DNA from: Pseudopithomyces maydicus | Lineage: Eukaryota; Ascomycota; Dothideomycetes; Pleosporales; Didymosphaeriaceae | Direction of reading: 5' to 3' | Assembly: GCA_026873275.1 (NCBI GenBank) | Contig: JANTUC010000009.1 | Span: forward strand, 62,001 to 126,000 | DNA: 64,000 nt | In this document: in pieces, positions 22,385 through 33,680 of the stretch | Layout: the number at the start of each line of letters is the position of its first letter | How positions within the stretch are numbered: position 1 is the stretch's first letter | The notes under the pieces: generated by a model | Database searches by the model: none | What the model was told of the DNA's origin: nothing | Seen by the model: only the letters and a program-made list of their open reading frames with translations | Made by a program: the position numbers and the translations under genes

Positions 22385-24912
22385 TCAACCCAGCACAATC
22401 TCAATCTCCCCAGCACACTCCCGCTCCCACGCCGCCTTCCCAACCTGCCCCAACGCCCGCCGATACGCCACGTCGCCCTTGCGCTCGATCCACAACACGT
22501 GGTAAAAGCAAGCCCCGTCTTTATCTTTGGCTTTGGCTTCGGCTTTGGCATTGGCATTGGCTTCGGCTTCTTGCGCATCCGCGTCCGTGTCTGTATCCAC
22601 CTCCAACGCCGGCTTCCGATTTCGACTCCGACTCCGACTCGGATTTCGATTTGAGTTTCGAGATCCACCACCCACGACGACGCCCTCCGAAATGGCCACA
22701 ACCTCGCACCCCGTCCCGTGCGCAGGCCTCGCCTCCTCGTACAGATTCAACCGGAGCCAGCCCACGGGTTCGCCAGCGGCGTTGACGAGGGGCGCGTCTT
22801 CGACGCTGGATGCTGAGGTGCGGGGAGGCAGGGAGAGGGTGGAGAGGGTGAGGAGCGCGACTTGCAGTTTGGCGCGGAGCAGGTGCACGTGAGAGGGCTC
22901 GCGGTCGACGTTGCGGAGGCGTTCGAAAGGGGGGAAGGGGAAGCGGAAGGGGATGTTGGGCATGTGGGTTTTGCGGTCGGGGGGGTTGTATGTGAAGAAG
23001 CGGTGGGGGGACTGGCGGGTTTAGGGGGGATTTTTCTTTTTCTTTTTTTCTTCTTCTTCTTCTTCTTCTTCTTCTTCTTCTTGTTCTTGTTCTTGCACGT
23101 CGTGAGCATGCCACGCCCACGGCATCTCAGTGACAGCCGGGTCCTCGAAGCGACCCCTTGGCGCGTGGAACGTGAATTGAACCGGGAGCCACTCCTCCCT
23201 GTTGTCTCCGCTCCTCGTCTTCCCACACCGCAGCTTCTGCCAGTCGACGATGCGGTTATTCCTCAGCGCCAACGGCTCGTCGTAGACGATGTGGCTGTCA
23301 GACCACGCGTCGAGGTCCAAGTCGCCGTGCCACGCAGCCCACGACCAGGACGACAGCGCCGGCGCCCCGGGGGCGTCGACCCTGAGGCGGAGCGGGGCAC
23401 GCGGCTGCCAGAGGAGCGCGACGTCGAGGTAGAATTGGGGGAGGCCTTGGATGAAGCCGTCGGGGAAGAGGCTGTGGAGACGCCCCGTTACGCCGGCGAC
23501 GGCGTTGAGAGCGTCCGAGTCCATGGTCAGCGAGCGCGTGTTGTAGGAGTGGATTAGGCGCGCGTAGCCTGCTAGGGACATGTAGGATGGGACGCGGGGA
23601 AGTCGAGGAACGTGGATGGTGCGACTTGTGGGTTCCCTGGCTGCTTTGAGGATACCTGGGGAGGAGGTCCGTATGGAGAGTGAGGGGGCCGTGATATCTC
23701 CTCCATCCAGTTTGCACATGGACAGTGCCAGGAAGCGAAGGTGTCGATGGTGAGCATTTTGCTGGCGAACAGTCCCTCCTGGAAGGTCCAACCCCGCGTA
23801 GCCCACGTCTTGTCGCTGAATGATTCTTTTCCGGCGATGCGGCGTGTGGTCTTGATCAGGCTTCGAGTAGGGAGGGTGATGGTGTCCGAGATATCGCGAT
23901 CATGCCCGATTCCCGCGATCCCCATATCCGCATTTCCTTCAAGGATTGCTAATACCAGCGCAGCATCCGCGTACACGGTACCCATGAGGCTCAAATATGT
24001 GGCTTTCCGTTCGTAGTCATCCTGAACAATGCACAAAGCATCGACCCAAAGATACCGGAACCCTACCTCTCTCGTGAAAGTAATAGCGTCCTGGATCGTA
24101 GGAGCCAAGACGACATGCTCGCTCACCAATCCCCCAGGCGCCTTCATCGTCGCCAGATTAGCCAAACAGCACTGCGTCGAACGCACCGGATCCCCCCAGC
24201 GATAGCTCAACGCCACATACGGCGGAGCATCTTTCATCGTCGAGACAGCGAGACACATACGGTGCACGTCGATGAGATAAAACTCCAGATGCTGCGTCTC
24301 GAGGCCAACAAGCCCCCAGTCATTCGGAAGCCGCGATCGCGAGCACTCGCTCCCGTGAGAGACGCGGCACTCGGCGATCCACCGGCGCAAGTGCGCAAGA
24401 TCGATGCGCGGGCCCACGGCTCGCACCAGCAGACCATCTCTCGACGATGGCGTGGTGGAGTAAAACGCATCCACGCCCGGTGCATGTTCCGAGATGGATT
24501 CCTTCGCGATGATGTCGACGCCGGCCTTCAGCCACAACCGCGGCACTGTGGACTCCGGGAAGAGAGGCAGAAACACAACGCTCACCGCCAGCGGGTGTAT
24601 CGCACCCGGGGAATTCGCAGCAACACTAGAGAACGATCTCCTTGACAAGTAATCGCGGAGACTCCGGCAGCAACGGCACGCAGCAGCGTGGTCCCAGATG
24701 TGCTGGGCGTTGCTGATTGGGAAGGGCGGTAGACTGATGAGTTGCTGTGTTGGGCCTGGGACGGAATCGCTTTTGGCTTGGGGCTCGGGTTCGTCGATGA
24801 GGCGCTCGATGCGTGACAGCTCGTCGTCGAAGGCTAGACATGGTTTGCAGAATTGGGGGATGAAGTTTGTCGATGAGTGATGGGATCGTATTGGTAGGGT
24901 GGAGGAACTCAT
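22385..24912 (-). CDS. HET-domain (heterokaryon incompatibility) protein
   Basis: Exons read as 24912-23099 and 23011-22385. HET family marks in order: PPYVALSYRWGDP, TIQDAITFTREVGFRYLWVDALCIVQDD, YADAALVLAI and TWATRGWTFQEGLFASKML, followed by a less conserved C-terminal half (LMVHSYN-like segment, FYHVLWIERKGD, RALGQVGKAAW). Known HET proteins trigger programmed cell death after fusion of unlike hyphae. Two oddities: a frame break at the G5 run 23684-23688 just after the HET core, explained by one lost base, and a GAA/AAG tract with an in-frame stop that is best read as an 87-nt intron (23098-23012, donor GTGCAA, branch CTAAAC, acceptor CCAG). A Ser/Arg/Asn dipeptide repeat near 22600-22660 varies between relatives in such proteins. 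Confidence 0.85.
23041..23096 (-). repeat. GAA/AAG trinucleotide tract
   Basis: Nearly pure (GAA)n followed by A-rich AAGAAAAAG on the minus strand, inside the proposed HET intron. If not spliced it would encode poly-Glu/Lys and then stop. Confidence 0.8.
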
Positions 24913-25732
24913 CGTGCGCTGATTTGGGACATATGGTTATGCATGTATGTTTGTATTGGTGAGTACATGTTTGAGGTTGAATAGAAGGTTTTTATGGGGC
25001 TGAGGAGATGGGATGGTTCGGGGTTTGTCTCGTATTCGTCTATGTCATATGTCTTTCGACTCCCCCGTACGTAGGAACCAAACGTTCGCTTCAGCTAACA
25101 TAGCACGTGATCTGAAAACTTTCGATTAGCCATATTACAGTTCGATGAACAGGCATGCATGTAATATTATAGGGTGCAAAGCGTGCTCGGTTGATGGATC
25201 GTAGGCAATCGAATTTCACAAATGGGGGTTAGAATTCGCCGTTTTCACATGAGGTGCAAGTGGCTCTAAAAATAGCGTCGCGAGGGATCACGGAAAAACC
25301 AAAGTTGAAAAGGCGGCAGTTTATATTTACTTCAGTAATAATATCTATAGAAGTTCCAGATGTATTTAAATTTTGTAAGTTCGTAACACTTTTAATCTGT
25401 TGATACTGCTTCTGCTGAGTGAGAGAGGTTTGCGTATATGTGTATGAATGCATACATGTGTAGTGTGCAGGTGTACATTATCCAACAAGGATATCGCACC
25501 GGGAAAGCTCCCTATGGTGAATTTAAATGGTGAATTTAAACCAAAAAAAAGAAGTGCATCCTCTTAGCAACACATTGATCAAAGTGAGTAAAGTTCATCA
25601 CATTCGTGACATGTGTGTATGTATGGGTATCATCCGTCTATCATTTTCCTTTCCGTTCCAACCTTCCCCTCCCCTCCCATCCCTATCCCCATCCTCATCC
25701 TCAACTCACACCCCTCCCCCTCGCACTCCCCC
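24913..25732. other. intergenic
   Basis: About 820 bp between the HET start and the end of DUO1. AT-rich in 25100-25600. No gene is seen. Confidence 0.55.
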
Positions 25733-26468
25733 TCACCCCCTCCCAATTCCACTCGCACTCCCCCTCGTACTCCCCCTCCTCTCCACGCCCCCTCGTCCCG
25801 CCTGCCCCCCAACCCCCACATAACTCGTCCCCGACACCGAACTCCCCCTCCCCTAACACCACCCCTGCCCCTGCCCCTCGCCGCGGGCTTCGCAGCCGCC
25901 GTCTCCGCCCTCCTGCGATCCTCCTCGGCCTTGCGGGCCGCAGCTTCTTTCCTCGCGAGGTCCTCGGCGGCGCGGCGCTCGGCGGCCTGCTGGCGCTGCG
26001 ACTCTTCTTCTTGGATGTCGAGGAGGTCTTGGGTGGCGCCTTGCCATTGGGGGAGAGGATGAGGCGCTGGTTGTGCTCGGTTTGGGAGAGGATGCGGGTC
26101 CAGGTTTGGAGGAGGGTGGTGGCGTTGTGCACGGTGTGGGAGACGGTCTGGGGGGTGGGGGTTAGTATGGTGAGTAGGGGAAGGAAGGGTGAGGGGGGAC
26201 GTACGCTCATGTTTGACTTTGCTTTTTGGAGGCTGGCGACGACGCCTTCGATTACTTTGTTGACGTTGCGGACGCTCTCGAGCTCGGCGCGGAGGGCGGC
26301 CTCGCGGTCTTCAGAGGTGGTGTATTGGGATTCTTTGGGGGGCGGTTTGCTGGTGTTGGGGCCATGGTCGTGGGGTTTTGCGGCGGGCTTGCGGGCGGCG
26401 GGGGTGTCGAAGAGGGCGTCCGAGTCCGAGTCGGAGTAGCTCAGGATGTCGGCCTTGGGGTCGTCCAT
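25733..26468 (-). CDS. DUO1: DASH complex subunit Duo1
   Basis: Subunit of the DASH/Dam1 ring that couples kinetochores to microtubules. Exons 26468-26205 and 26147-25733. The core motif VRNVNKVIEGVVASLQKAK, then (after the intron) HNATTLLQTWTRILSQTEHNQRLIL, is diagnostic. The 57-nt intron has no stop and keeps frame, so a read-through product is possible. Two frame breaks follow, both explained by a lost base: at 26045-26048, where the family has NWQGAT in place of the observed NGKAP, and at the C5 run 25844-25848. After them comes a coiled coil (IQEEESQRQQAAERRAAEDLARK in part) and a Gly/Arg/Ser-rich tail ending at 25733. It lies head to head with the next gene. Confidence 0.87.
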
Positions 26469-26922
26469 GTCGGCGGAAGGTAGCGGTGGTGTTGTTTCTG
26501 CTCAATGGGGCTCAATGGGGCTGCTTCGTGTCGGTGTGCATGCTCGACGTGTTTATGGTGGGGCGGCTGCTGGGCTTGGCGTGTTTGTGTTGTGCATGGC
26601 CCTTGCGGCTTCGGATGCCAAGCGCCAACCAACCCAACCTCCCCAGCCTCTTCCGTTGACGATACGCATCCAAGCTCCACTTCAGCGCCTCCTGCCCCGT
26701 CCACGCCGCTGCACCCACACATCGCTTGACACGGTCCCTCGGTCCCTCTGCGCTATCATCATCATCCACCCCAATTGACCCGCACACCCGCCCTCGACAA
26801 ACACTCCGTCACCCGAGCGACCCCGTCAACCTTGTTTTGAACGCGCACACCTCATTCTTGATATCCTTCCCTCACCGCGCACCACCCCGAGTCTGCCACG
26901 GAATTGTTCTGGCCTGGAGCGC
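26469..26922. promoter_or_regulatory. divergent promoter DUO1/unknown gene
   Basis: A 454-bp space between two divergent starts. A 12-bp direct duplication (CTCAATGGGG) lies at 26501-26522, and a pyrimidine-rich stretch precedes 26923. No known box is obvious. Confidence 0.4.
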
Positions 26923-28355
26923 ATGTCTAGGATGGATCGCACGCCCTCACCTCCGCGCCGAGTGCGCACCCCGCCCGCACCGCTTCACGGCCCCAAGTAC
27001 GACAGCTACGAGCCCTTCTCGCCGCGCCGGTCGAGTCGCGTGGCCGCACAACACAGCACCCAACTTCACTCTCACCCGCAACCCGCGCACGCAGGTTCGC
27101 CTGTCCGCAAGCGCACAATCCGCGACGTGACCCCGACAAGCTCTCGCCAGAAACCCCTCTCGCGCACCACCCACTTTGCTCTGTCACCGCCCTCTTCGCC
27201 CGCGTCCCCCGCCAAAACCCGCTCTCCGCGCTCGTCGCGTCGCGCGCAACCTGAGACTGCCGCCCTCGACTCAGACTCCGACACTCTTGCGCCGCCATCC
27301 GCGCGCCGCCTGTTCCCTTCCATGGCTCCCCACGGCATGCTCCCGACTCCGGCCAAGACGCCCCGAAAGCGCGCCCTCCACACTGCGGATTCCCTAGGTC
27401 AGACTGCGCGCGTCTTGTTCGAGGACCGTCCGGCGACCGTTGAAGATGCTATGCCCACCCCGCGCAAAGCTAAGAGCATGAAGAGCGCATTGGATCTGGA
27501 GAGCTTTGACGCGAAGATTGAGTCTGCTTCCCCGAAGATTGGCGTCTACGTGGACTCGAAGGAGCGCGTTCCGGACCGCGAGGACGAAGAGGCTAATCCG
27601 TTTATCACGCGTCGTGGTAAGGGAAAGGCCAAGGCGGCTCCAAAGAAGCCTCGCAAGATGGATGAGAAGACCCAGAAGATGTTTCAAGCTGCCGCTCGTG
27701 AGGAGGGGATAGTCTACACTCAGTAAGTGCTTCTGCTCATGTACTCGGACCTGGCTAACTTTACGCAGCCGTGGAAAGCGCATCTTCCGTCCATTCGATG
27801 ACGTAGCTCAGTCGGATGAAGCTGAAGGTGGTCGTTCATCTGGTGACGAACTGCTCCGCAGAGCAGACCGGAACGGCAACCGCCGCATCACACGCTCCGC
27901 CATCCAGCCCAAGCTCCTGTTCAAAGAAGAGATTGCGCGCCTCAAGCGCGAGAACGGCGAAGATGACGAAGACGACGACGAGGAAGCCCCAACTGACATC
28001 GAGATGCCGACCCCCAGCCGCAGAACGCGCCACATCGACGTCTCCGTCTCCGCCTCCGCCTCCGCCTCCTTCCCACAAGACAGCGTCCCGGCAGTGCCCA
28101 AGCCCAAGCGCCGTAAGTCACCACCTCCCCACGGCTCATAATCCCTTCGCCGGCTGACCGATCCCAGAAACCTCGTTCGAGTCGTGGAGCGGATCCTGGC
28201 GCCGCGTCAAATCTGCGTCGCACTCGTCTAGCTCCCCTCGTGGCACCAAGCGCGGCGGGGACCCGCTCGAGCAGGCTTCCGACAAGCGGATGCGGAGTGA
28301 GCATTCCTCTACTTCTACTTCTGCTGCTTCTTCCCAATCGTTTACCTCGATCTAA
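26923..28355 (+). CDS. S/TP-rich nuclear-type protein of unknown function
   Basis: Exons 26923-27722, 27769-28112 and 28168-28355, 443 residues. Introns have donors GTAAGT, branches CTAAC and CTGAC, and keep frame. Rich in Ser/Thr-Pro sites, e.g. TPSPPRRVRTPPAP, ALSPPSSPASPAKTRSPR, MLPTPAKTPRKR and AMPTPRKAKS. Conserved-looking blocks are YVDSKERVPDREDEEANPF, RGKRIFRPFDDV and PKLLFKEEIARLKREN, followed by an acidic run and a Ser-rich tail. The composition suggests a disordered CDK substrate, perhaps a cell-cycle regulator; it shares a promoter with the mitotic gene DUO1. I do not recognise a named family. Confidence 0.75.
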
Positions 28356-30130
28356 TGTGGTGTAGCACAGAGGTAAGGTGGGGTGAGGTGTGTGTCAGTC
28401 GCGTGGCTGGCATCCGGCAGCTGCGTTATTAGCATCGCCTGCCTGCCCTTCTGCACAGCGTTGTCGACATCCGTCAGCTAGCCCGTGGATGGTACAGCTT
28501 GCACATTGCACATTGCATATTGCACATTGCACATTGCATATTGCATATTGCATATTGCATATTGCATATTCGCTTATGAGCGTCACGATTCGATACGAGG
28601 GTAGCGCTTTATTCAACAAGGGGATTACCTCACTTGCTTGGTTGCATACTTGTTTGTCTGTCCATTCATTTCTCTCCTCCCCGGGCTCGTCGGCTTAGGT
28701 TCGGTTGGACTCGGAGTCTTCCCCTTTGCAGAGGCTGAGTCGCATTCTTGCGTTGTTTTCTGGCCTGCTCTGGTCTATACTAGTCTGGTCCAGTCAGTGG
28801 TTGTTTTTTCTTTGGCATTGTCCTCCTTGGCGCTGTCCAATTGCTTCTGGGCGAGAGAAAGGCCATGGTTGACTGTTGTTGTTGTTGTTGTTGCGGTTGT
28901 TATAGAGGGATTGATTGAGCGAAACGACGATGCTGGTTAGCGTTTGAATTCCTTGGGATACGGATACGGATACGGATATGGATGAGAATAAGGATACCCC
29001 TTGCATTGCATTGTGTTTGCATTTGTTGCTTGGATGGGGAGCGTGCGTGGTGTGTTGTGGTGGTGGGGTTAATGTCTGGGAGGTTAGGGAGGTTAGGGAG
29101 TAGGGTAGGTAGTTAGGTAGCAAGTAAGGTATTGATGCGTTGTTGGTATTATTGTGGATTGCTATTGTGTGTATGTTTGATGTGCGCGCGCGCGTGAAGT
29201 GGAGTAGGGAGGTGGGACTACGTTGCGCTGGGAGGGGTAAATCGTGATGTGTTTGATACTTGTCCGGCTCTTTGTCCGCCGGTGAAGGGCAGTAGGCGGA
29301 CTAAGTAAACCCGAATTGCTGGTGGAAATGCGACCTCCCAGATTTGAGATATTAGTAAGACAGGGAAGACTCACTCTATGTTTTAAGATGTGGAATAGCC
29401 GTCCTTTCCCCGACGCCGAAACAGACAAGAAACGACATGTTCATCACTTGACTATCGTCGTCTCTGTTTTGGAGTCGAAAAGTCACTACAAGAGGTTCAC
29501 ATCTGCACCATGCATCGGTCCTTTCCTCGTCCACCATTCCTCTTTAACCAGTTAACGATCTCGGTGCTCTTGAAACGCTATGTGAATCCGTCAAGTCTAG
29601 TGTGCCATTGGCTGGCGCCGGCACGATCTGTTTCCGTCCTCACAACAACGATCAAACGACTGAAACCAAACCAAAGCAAACCAAACCAACTATTCCTCCT
29701 CGCATCGCCATGCTCGTTTAATTTTAGTCAGCATCGCTTCTACCGACCTACATACCGTAAATAGGTACCTACTACTCCACAGACGCAGCTTACATGCATA
29801 AGTAGTGTACGGTAGTCCTCCGCGGGATCTCTCTCCTCCCCCAGATCCGCCCTCCTGCCTCGTGGGGAAATCCCAGAGAAGATCGCTCACCCAAGCCACA
29901 CCGCAAGGCTCAGCACGACTATCACCGCTTGGCGCGTCGAACCCTGACGTTTACATACATACATACATATCCCTGGGGAAGGATGTTTCCATACATATAT
30001 GCTGGATGGTACAGGTGGCAGTATGTCAGCATTTGATTCCGATTTATGTATTAAGTTGATTTGGGGGATACAAGTCCGGTGTTCAACGATACGAGCGATA
30101 CGATGGAAACGCATTCACATTCGCACCAAG
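28356..30130. other. intergenic, repeat-rich
   Basis: About 1.8 kb without a supported gene. It includes the TTGCAYA heptamer array, a TTGTTG run (28874-28894), GATACG repeats (28956-28985), a GGTTAGGGA doublet (29078-29100) and ACATAC repeats (29950-29970). Confidence 0.6.
28499..28571 (+). repeat. TTGCAYA heptanucleotide array
   Basis: Ten tandem copies of TTGCACA or TTGCATA, with the two variants arranged first mixed and then as a pure block of TTGCATA. Confidence 0.9.
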
Positions 30131-30637
30131 ATGGGCGCCAAGACGAGGGTGCGATACAATTACATGGTAGGTTTGGGTTCCATGCACGCATGCATACATG
30201 ACTTGGATGCAGATGCACATTCATTCATTCGTTCATTCATTCATCCATTCATTCATTCCACGTACACACATATATACACACTCAGCTAACTCCTCGCCCG
30301 CCGCTCCGCAGACCCAAAACCCTACTCCCTCCCAACACAACAGTCTTCAATTAACGTCGTTCGAACACAATCCTCCTCCGCGGCGACCAACGATTCGCAT
30401 CTCTCGCACCTCCGCCCCGTGGCAACGGGTGTATCATCCTCCGCGGAGGAGGGCTCAGGTCCAGGATCCAGGCGCTCGTCACCTCGGAGGCAGCTCGAGA
30501 TCCGCAGGCTGAGCGGGAATTTCAACGCGCCGACGGAGGTGGAGATTGAGCGGCTGAGGGGCGACGGTAAGGGTCGGAGGTTGAGGGCGGGGAGTCTGGG
30601 GTTGGGGGATAAGGTGAGGGGGTGGTTGGCTAGGTAG
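30131..30637 (+). CDS. candidate small Ser/Arg-rich protein
   Basis: Tentative two-exon gene: exon 1 30131-30166 (MGAKTRVRYNYM) with donor GTAGGT, acceptor CCGCAG at 30311 after a GCTAAC branch, exon 2 30312-30637. The downstream frame is rich in Ser and Arg (SSSAEEGSGPGSRRSSPRRQ) and ends with a regular-looking segment LEIRRLSGNFNAPTEVEIER and GLGDKVRGWLAR. The exon 1 frame and this frame differ by one base, in the same direction as the other breaks in the window (for example ACCC at 30312-30315 instead of ACCCC). Function unknown. Confidence 0.4.
30216..30257 (+). repeat. TTCA/CATT tetranucleotide repeat
   Basis: Tandem ATTC units, inside the proposed intron of the small Ser/Arg-rich gene. 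Confidence 0.8.
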
Positions 30638-31380
30638 GGTGGGGTGGGTAGACTTGTACCTATGTAGGTATGTATGTGGGTGGGTGGGTGGCAGCGGAGT
30701 GGGGAGCGTACAAGGGGGATTGTACATAAGGAATCATGGGAATTTGGTTGGATTTCATCCGCATCCTGCTGCTGTCCATCATCGCAATGGCAATGGCAAT
30801 GGCAATGGCAATCCCGACGCATGGCGAACATGACGTCAACCCGCACGCGGAACGCCATCCAACCCCGGACTACGCACCGCACGCGCACCCCACACAGCTC
30901 GCGATTTGGTACTTGGAACCCGCCTGCCGCTGCCGCCTAAATTCAAGGGGGAGGGAGCTGGAGCTGAGCCGCGATTCCTGCCCGCGACACCGCACTCCCC
31001 GATTGGGTGGCTGATCTTGAGTCGTTTACCGTTTCCAGGCGCGATGCACAGAGGCGAGGCATTTCCTGGCCTTGGACGGACATGACGTCGGGCGGGCGAG
31101 GGACAGACATATCAGCCGCTGGGGCGGGATGGACGGGGAGGAGCGGAGTGATTTACGTTTGTTTCCTGTACATACGCATATCTACACATACACCCATCGC
31201 GCTGTGAGCGCTCAACGAGAGGCATTTCGTCTGCGTGCCGTCGTTGTGCGGAGAGTGATAGTGCGCACATCTGCATACGCACGCCGTGCATTCGTCTTTT
31301 TGGCCCCCACCTGGCCCAACCCAACCCAACCCAACCCATTTATCTCGACATATCATATAACTACCTACTGCTTGCATGGC
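30638..31380. other. intergenic
   Basis: No supported gene. It contains a GGCAAT run (about 30785-30812) and a CCAAC run (31316-31338). Confidence 0.5.
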
Positions 31381-31796
31381 ATGGCAATGGACGACTTCCC
31401 CCGCTCCACCGTCGCCATCCGCGAACTCTCGCACGCGTCCTCGATCGCCGCAAACGCGCGCTCCAGCCCGCGTGCCTCGCCGGGCCTTTCCTCGAAATCG
31501 AAATCGAAAACACGATCCGGATCCGAATCCGAATCGATAGCGCGGACGGGGAGCGACGAGCCGCAATGTCCTTGTACGAAAGCCATGCGGCGCGACTCTG
31601 GGAGCTTGACGTCGTTTCCGTCGCCGGGGGCTCGGTGTCGGAGATAGCGTTGAGTCGGGAGGGGCAGGGTGGTGCTGCTGCTGCTTTTGAATTCAGTACC
31701 GAGGAGGAGAGACGGTCGCGGAAGAGGGATTATGCGGTGGAGATTTCGAGGTTGATGGGGAAGCAGTTGGCGAAGGGGCTGAGGAGGGATCGATAG
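31381..31796 (+). CDS. candidate small Ser-rich protein
   Basis: Tentative single-exon gene of about 138 residues. It starts MAMDDFPRSTVAIRELSHAS, has an SKSKSKTRSGSESES repeat and a KAMRRDSGSLTS stretch. A more helical end, EERRSRKRDYAVEISRLMG, lies in a different frame. One more G in the G5 run at 31626-31630 would fuse the two, matching the pattern of other breaks in the window. No family recognised. It may be a small basic regulatory protein; function unknown. Confidence 0.42.
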
Positions 31797-33164
31797 GAAT
31801 ACGCTGGGAGGGGGTGGTGATGGGTGATGGGCGATGAGATGAAGGTATTCATTTGCGTTCCGGGGGGCCACGGGGAGGAGTGGTCGGCTTGCTGCTGGGC
31901 GGCAGTTGTAAAATTAAATGTATAATATGGTGCTGTAAGCATCGCTATGAGCTTAAGATGTGATGCACCTTGCTTGTCGTGTTCCAGTTCTGAAAGGCTC
32001 AGTTGCCTGGAAATGTGTGTAGCTCCCACAGCACTGACTTTGAGTATGATAGTCTCCGCTATCTTGATTGCTACTAATTTCGCTCGATAATCAAATATAT
32101 TGAGACGAATCAATCATTATGTTGTTTTGTTTGTTGGAAAAAGTAGTAGCTGGGTATGAGCTGACTAGACACGAAAGCTCGGTAGGATAAAATGCTGTCA
32201 TGCCCTCTTATGACTATATAAAAAGATGCGTATAGACTGAATTAATTATTATAAGAATTATTAAAATAGCAAGTGAATCTCTATAATTTCGAAGCGTATT
32301 TAGTGGCGGTTATGTTTTCTATGGTCGTTATATAAACCTCAGCTTTTAATGAATTTTCTCTTTTTATCGCCATGTCTGCTTGGATTGATCTCAGCTGTTT
32401 AATCATGTATGTGAGAAAATGATATTGTCACGCGCGTACGCTGGTGGAGTCCAGAATAGCACGTCCCGCCTGAAATCTTTCTTTAAGAATCAGGCAGGCG
32501 TTACAATACGACCTACCAGATCCTTTCGTGGTTTCTTTTCAAGCTGCCTTAAACAAGTATGCCTCGCTTGAGCATTTTCTTTCGCGCATTGGGTAGGTGT
32601 GTGGTCTAATACGAAGTTCTTTATTTTCAGATGGGACGACATGGGGCCAAAATGACCTTTCGGATAAGCTTACAAGACTCAGTATGCAATCAAGCTCAAT
32701 TATGATTCTTAGAAAAATCTAAATGATCCCTTGACTAGAGTTACTCCGGCCTAATTGGTTGCTCACTGGTGTATAATCTAGGTGCGCGTACGTGTGCGAG
32801 TTTGCGTTGACCATTTTCACCGATACTACCTTCGGATTAGCAGCCTGAAACTGAACTCCTGATTGCTTTGTGCGGATGACCTGTATTTCATTGTAAGGCC
32901 TTCACTCGCGAAGCCTCCACCTGCCGCGTCCGAGAAAATGTGCCTCACGTTCTCGACCAGTTGACTGGCCTTTTTCCTATGACATTGAAGCCACTGAGTG
33001 ACCCAACATGTCAACGTGATTTCCGCTGACATGGGAGCCAACACTATAAGAAGTCTCATGCGTGCGTTTGGTGTTCATTCCCATAGCCATTTCGACTCAT
33101 TCAATTCACCTCAAGTCATTATCCATCAAGCAAGCTTCGATTCAATCAACGATATTTCGAAACC
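31797..33164. other. AT-rich intergenic segment
   Basis: Clearly more AT-rich than the housekeeping block, especially 32050-32420. No gene, repeat or transposon end is recognised. It forms the left flank of the secreted-protein gene. Confidence 0.55.
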
Positions 33165-33680
33165 ATGCAGCTACTCCATCTATTCTTCTTTATCGCTAGT
33201 GCTGTCCAAGTCCGTGCCTGCATCCGCGTCCACGTGCAGAAAGCTCTGGAGCCTTGGCCGTCATCCGATCATATCTACATGGAAATCTGGGATAAAGACA
33301 ACACGTACTTCAAATGTAAATCCTGTGGTTGGTCCTCCTGGAGGGGCGAAGAGTGCAAGAAGACTTGCAGACATTTCGTTGTCAAAGTGAATAAAGATTT
33401 TGGTAAAGTGGAGGTGTATGATAAGAGGAGCAAGAAGAACTACTGGCTCCAAGTGAAACATGCGGACAGTACGGCTTTTTGCTGCGTTCCAGGTTTTAAT
33501 GGGCCTACCTGCAGGGGCACGTGCAACTACGAGTGGAAGTGTTGGGATAGCGGGAACTATCATAGGGACTGCAGAGGCGTCAAGTGTAAGAATTGTGATA
33601 AACAATATTGTGGCCGGAGGAAACGAGGTCTTTTGGACGAGGACGAATTGAGAGAGCTGGCCAACGTTACCACAGTCTGA
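33165..33680 (+). CDS. small secreted cysteine-rich protein (effector candidate)
   Basis: Intronless, 171 residues. Residues 1-18 form a signal peptide (hydrophobic LLHLFFFIASAVQ, likely cut after VRA, before Cys19). The mature part has 14 cysteines in about 150 residues, including CKSC, ECKKTC, CC, CRGTC and CRGVKCKNC, and many Lys/Arg/Trp/Tyr. A dibasic GRRKRG site near residue 153 is a possible Kex2 cleavage point. No known fold recognised. Size, secretion, cysteine content and the gene-poor AT-rich setting are typical of secreted fungal effectors or antimicrobial proteins; the role is inferred. No membrane segment apart from the signal peptide. Confidence 0.75.
   Translation: MQLLHLFFFIASAVQVRACIRVHVQKALEPWPSSDHIYMEIWDKDNTYFKCKSCGWSSWRGEECKKTCRHFVVKVNKDFGKVEVYDKRSKKNYWLQVKHADSTAFCCVPGFNGPTCRGTCNYEWKCWDSGNYHRDCRGVKCKNCDKQYCGRRKRGLLDEDELRELANVTTV

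Noticed and set aside
29078..29112. GGTTAGGGA doublet resembling telomere repeats
   Set aside because: Only two imperfect copies inside a run of other G-rich repeats; the window continues with ordinary genes on both sides.
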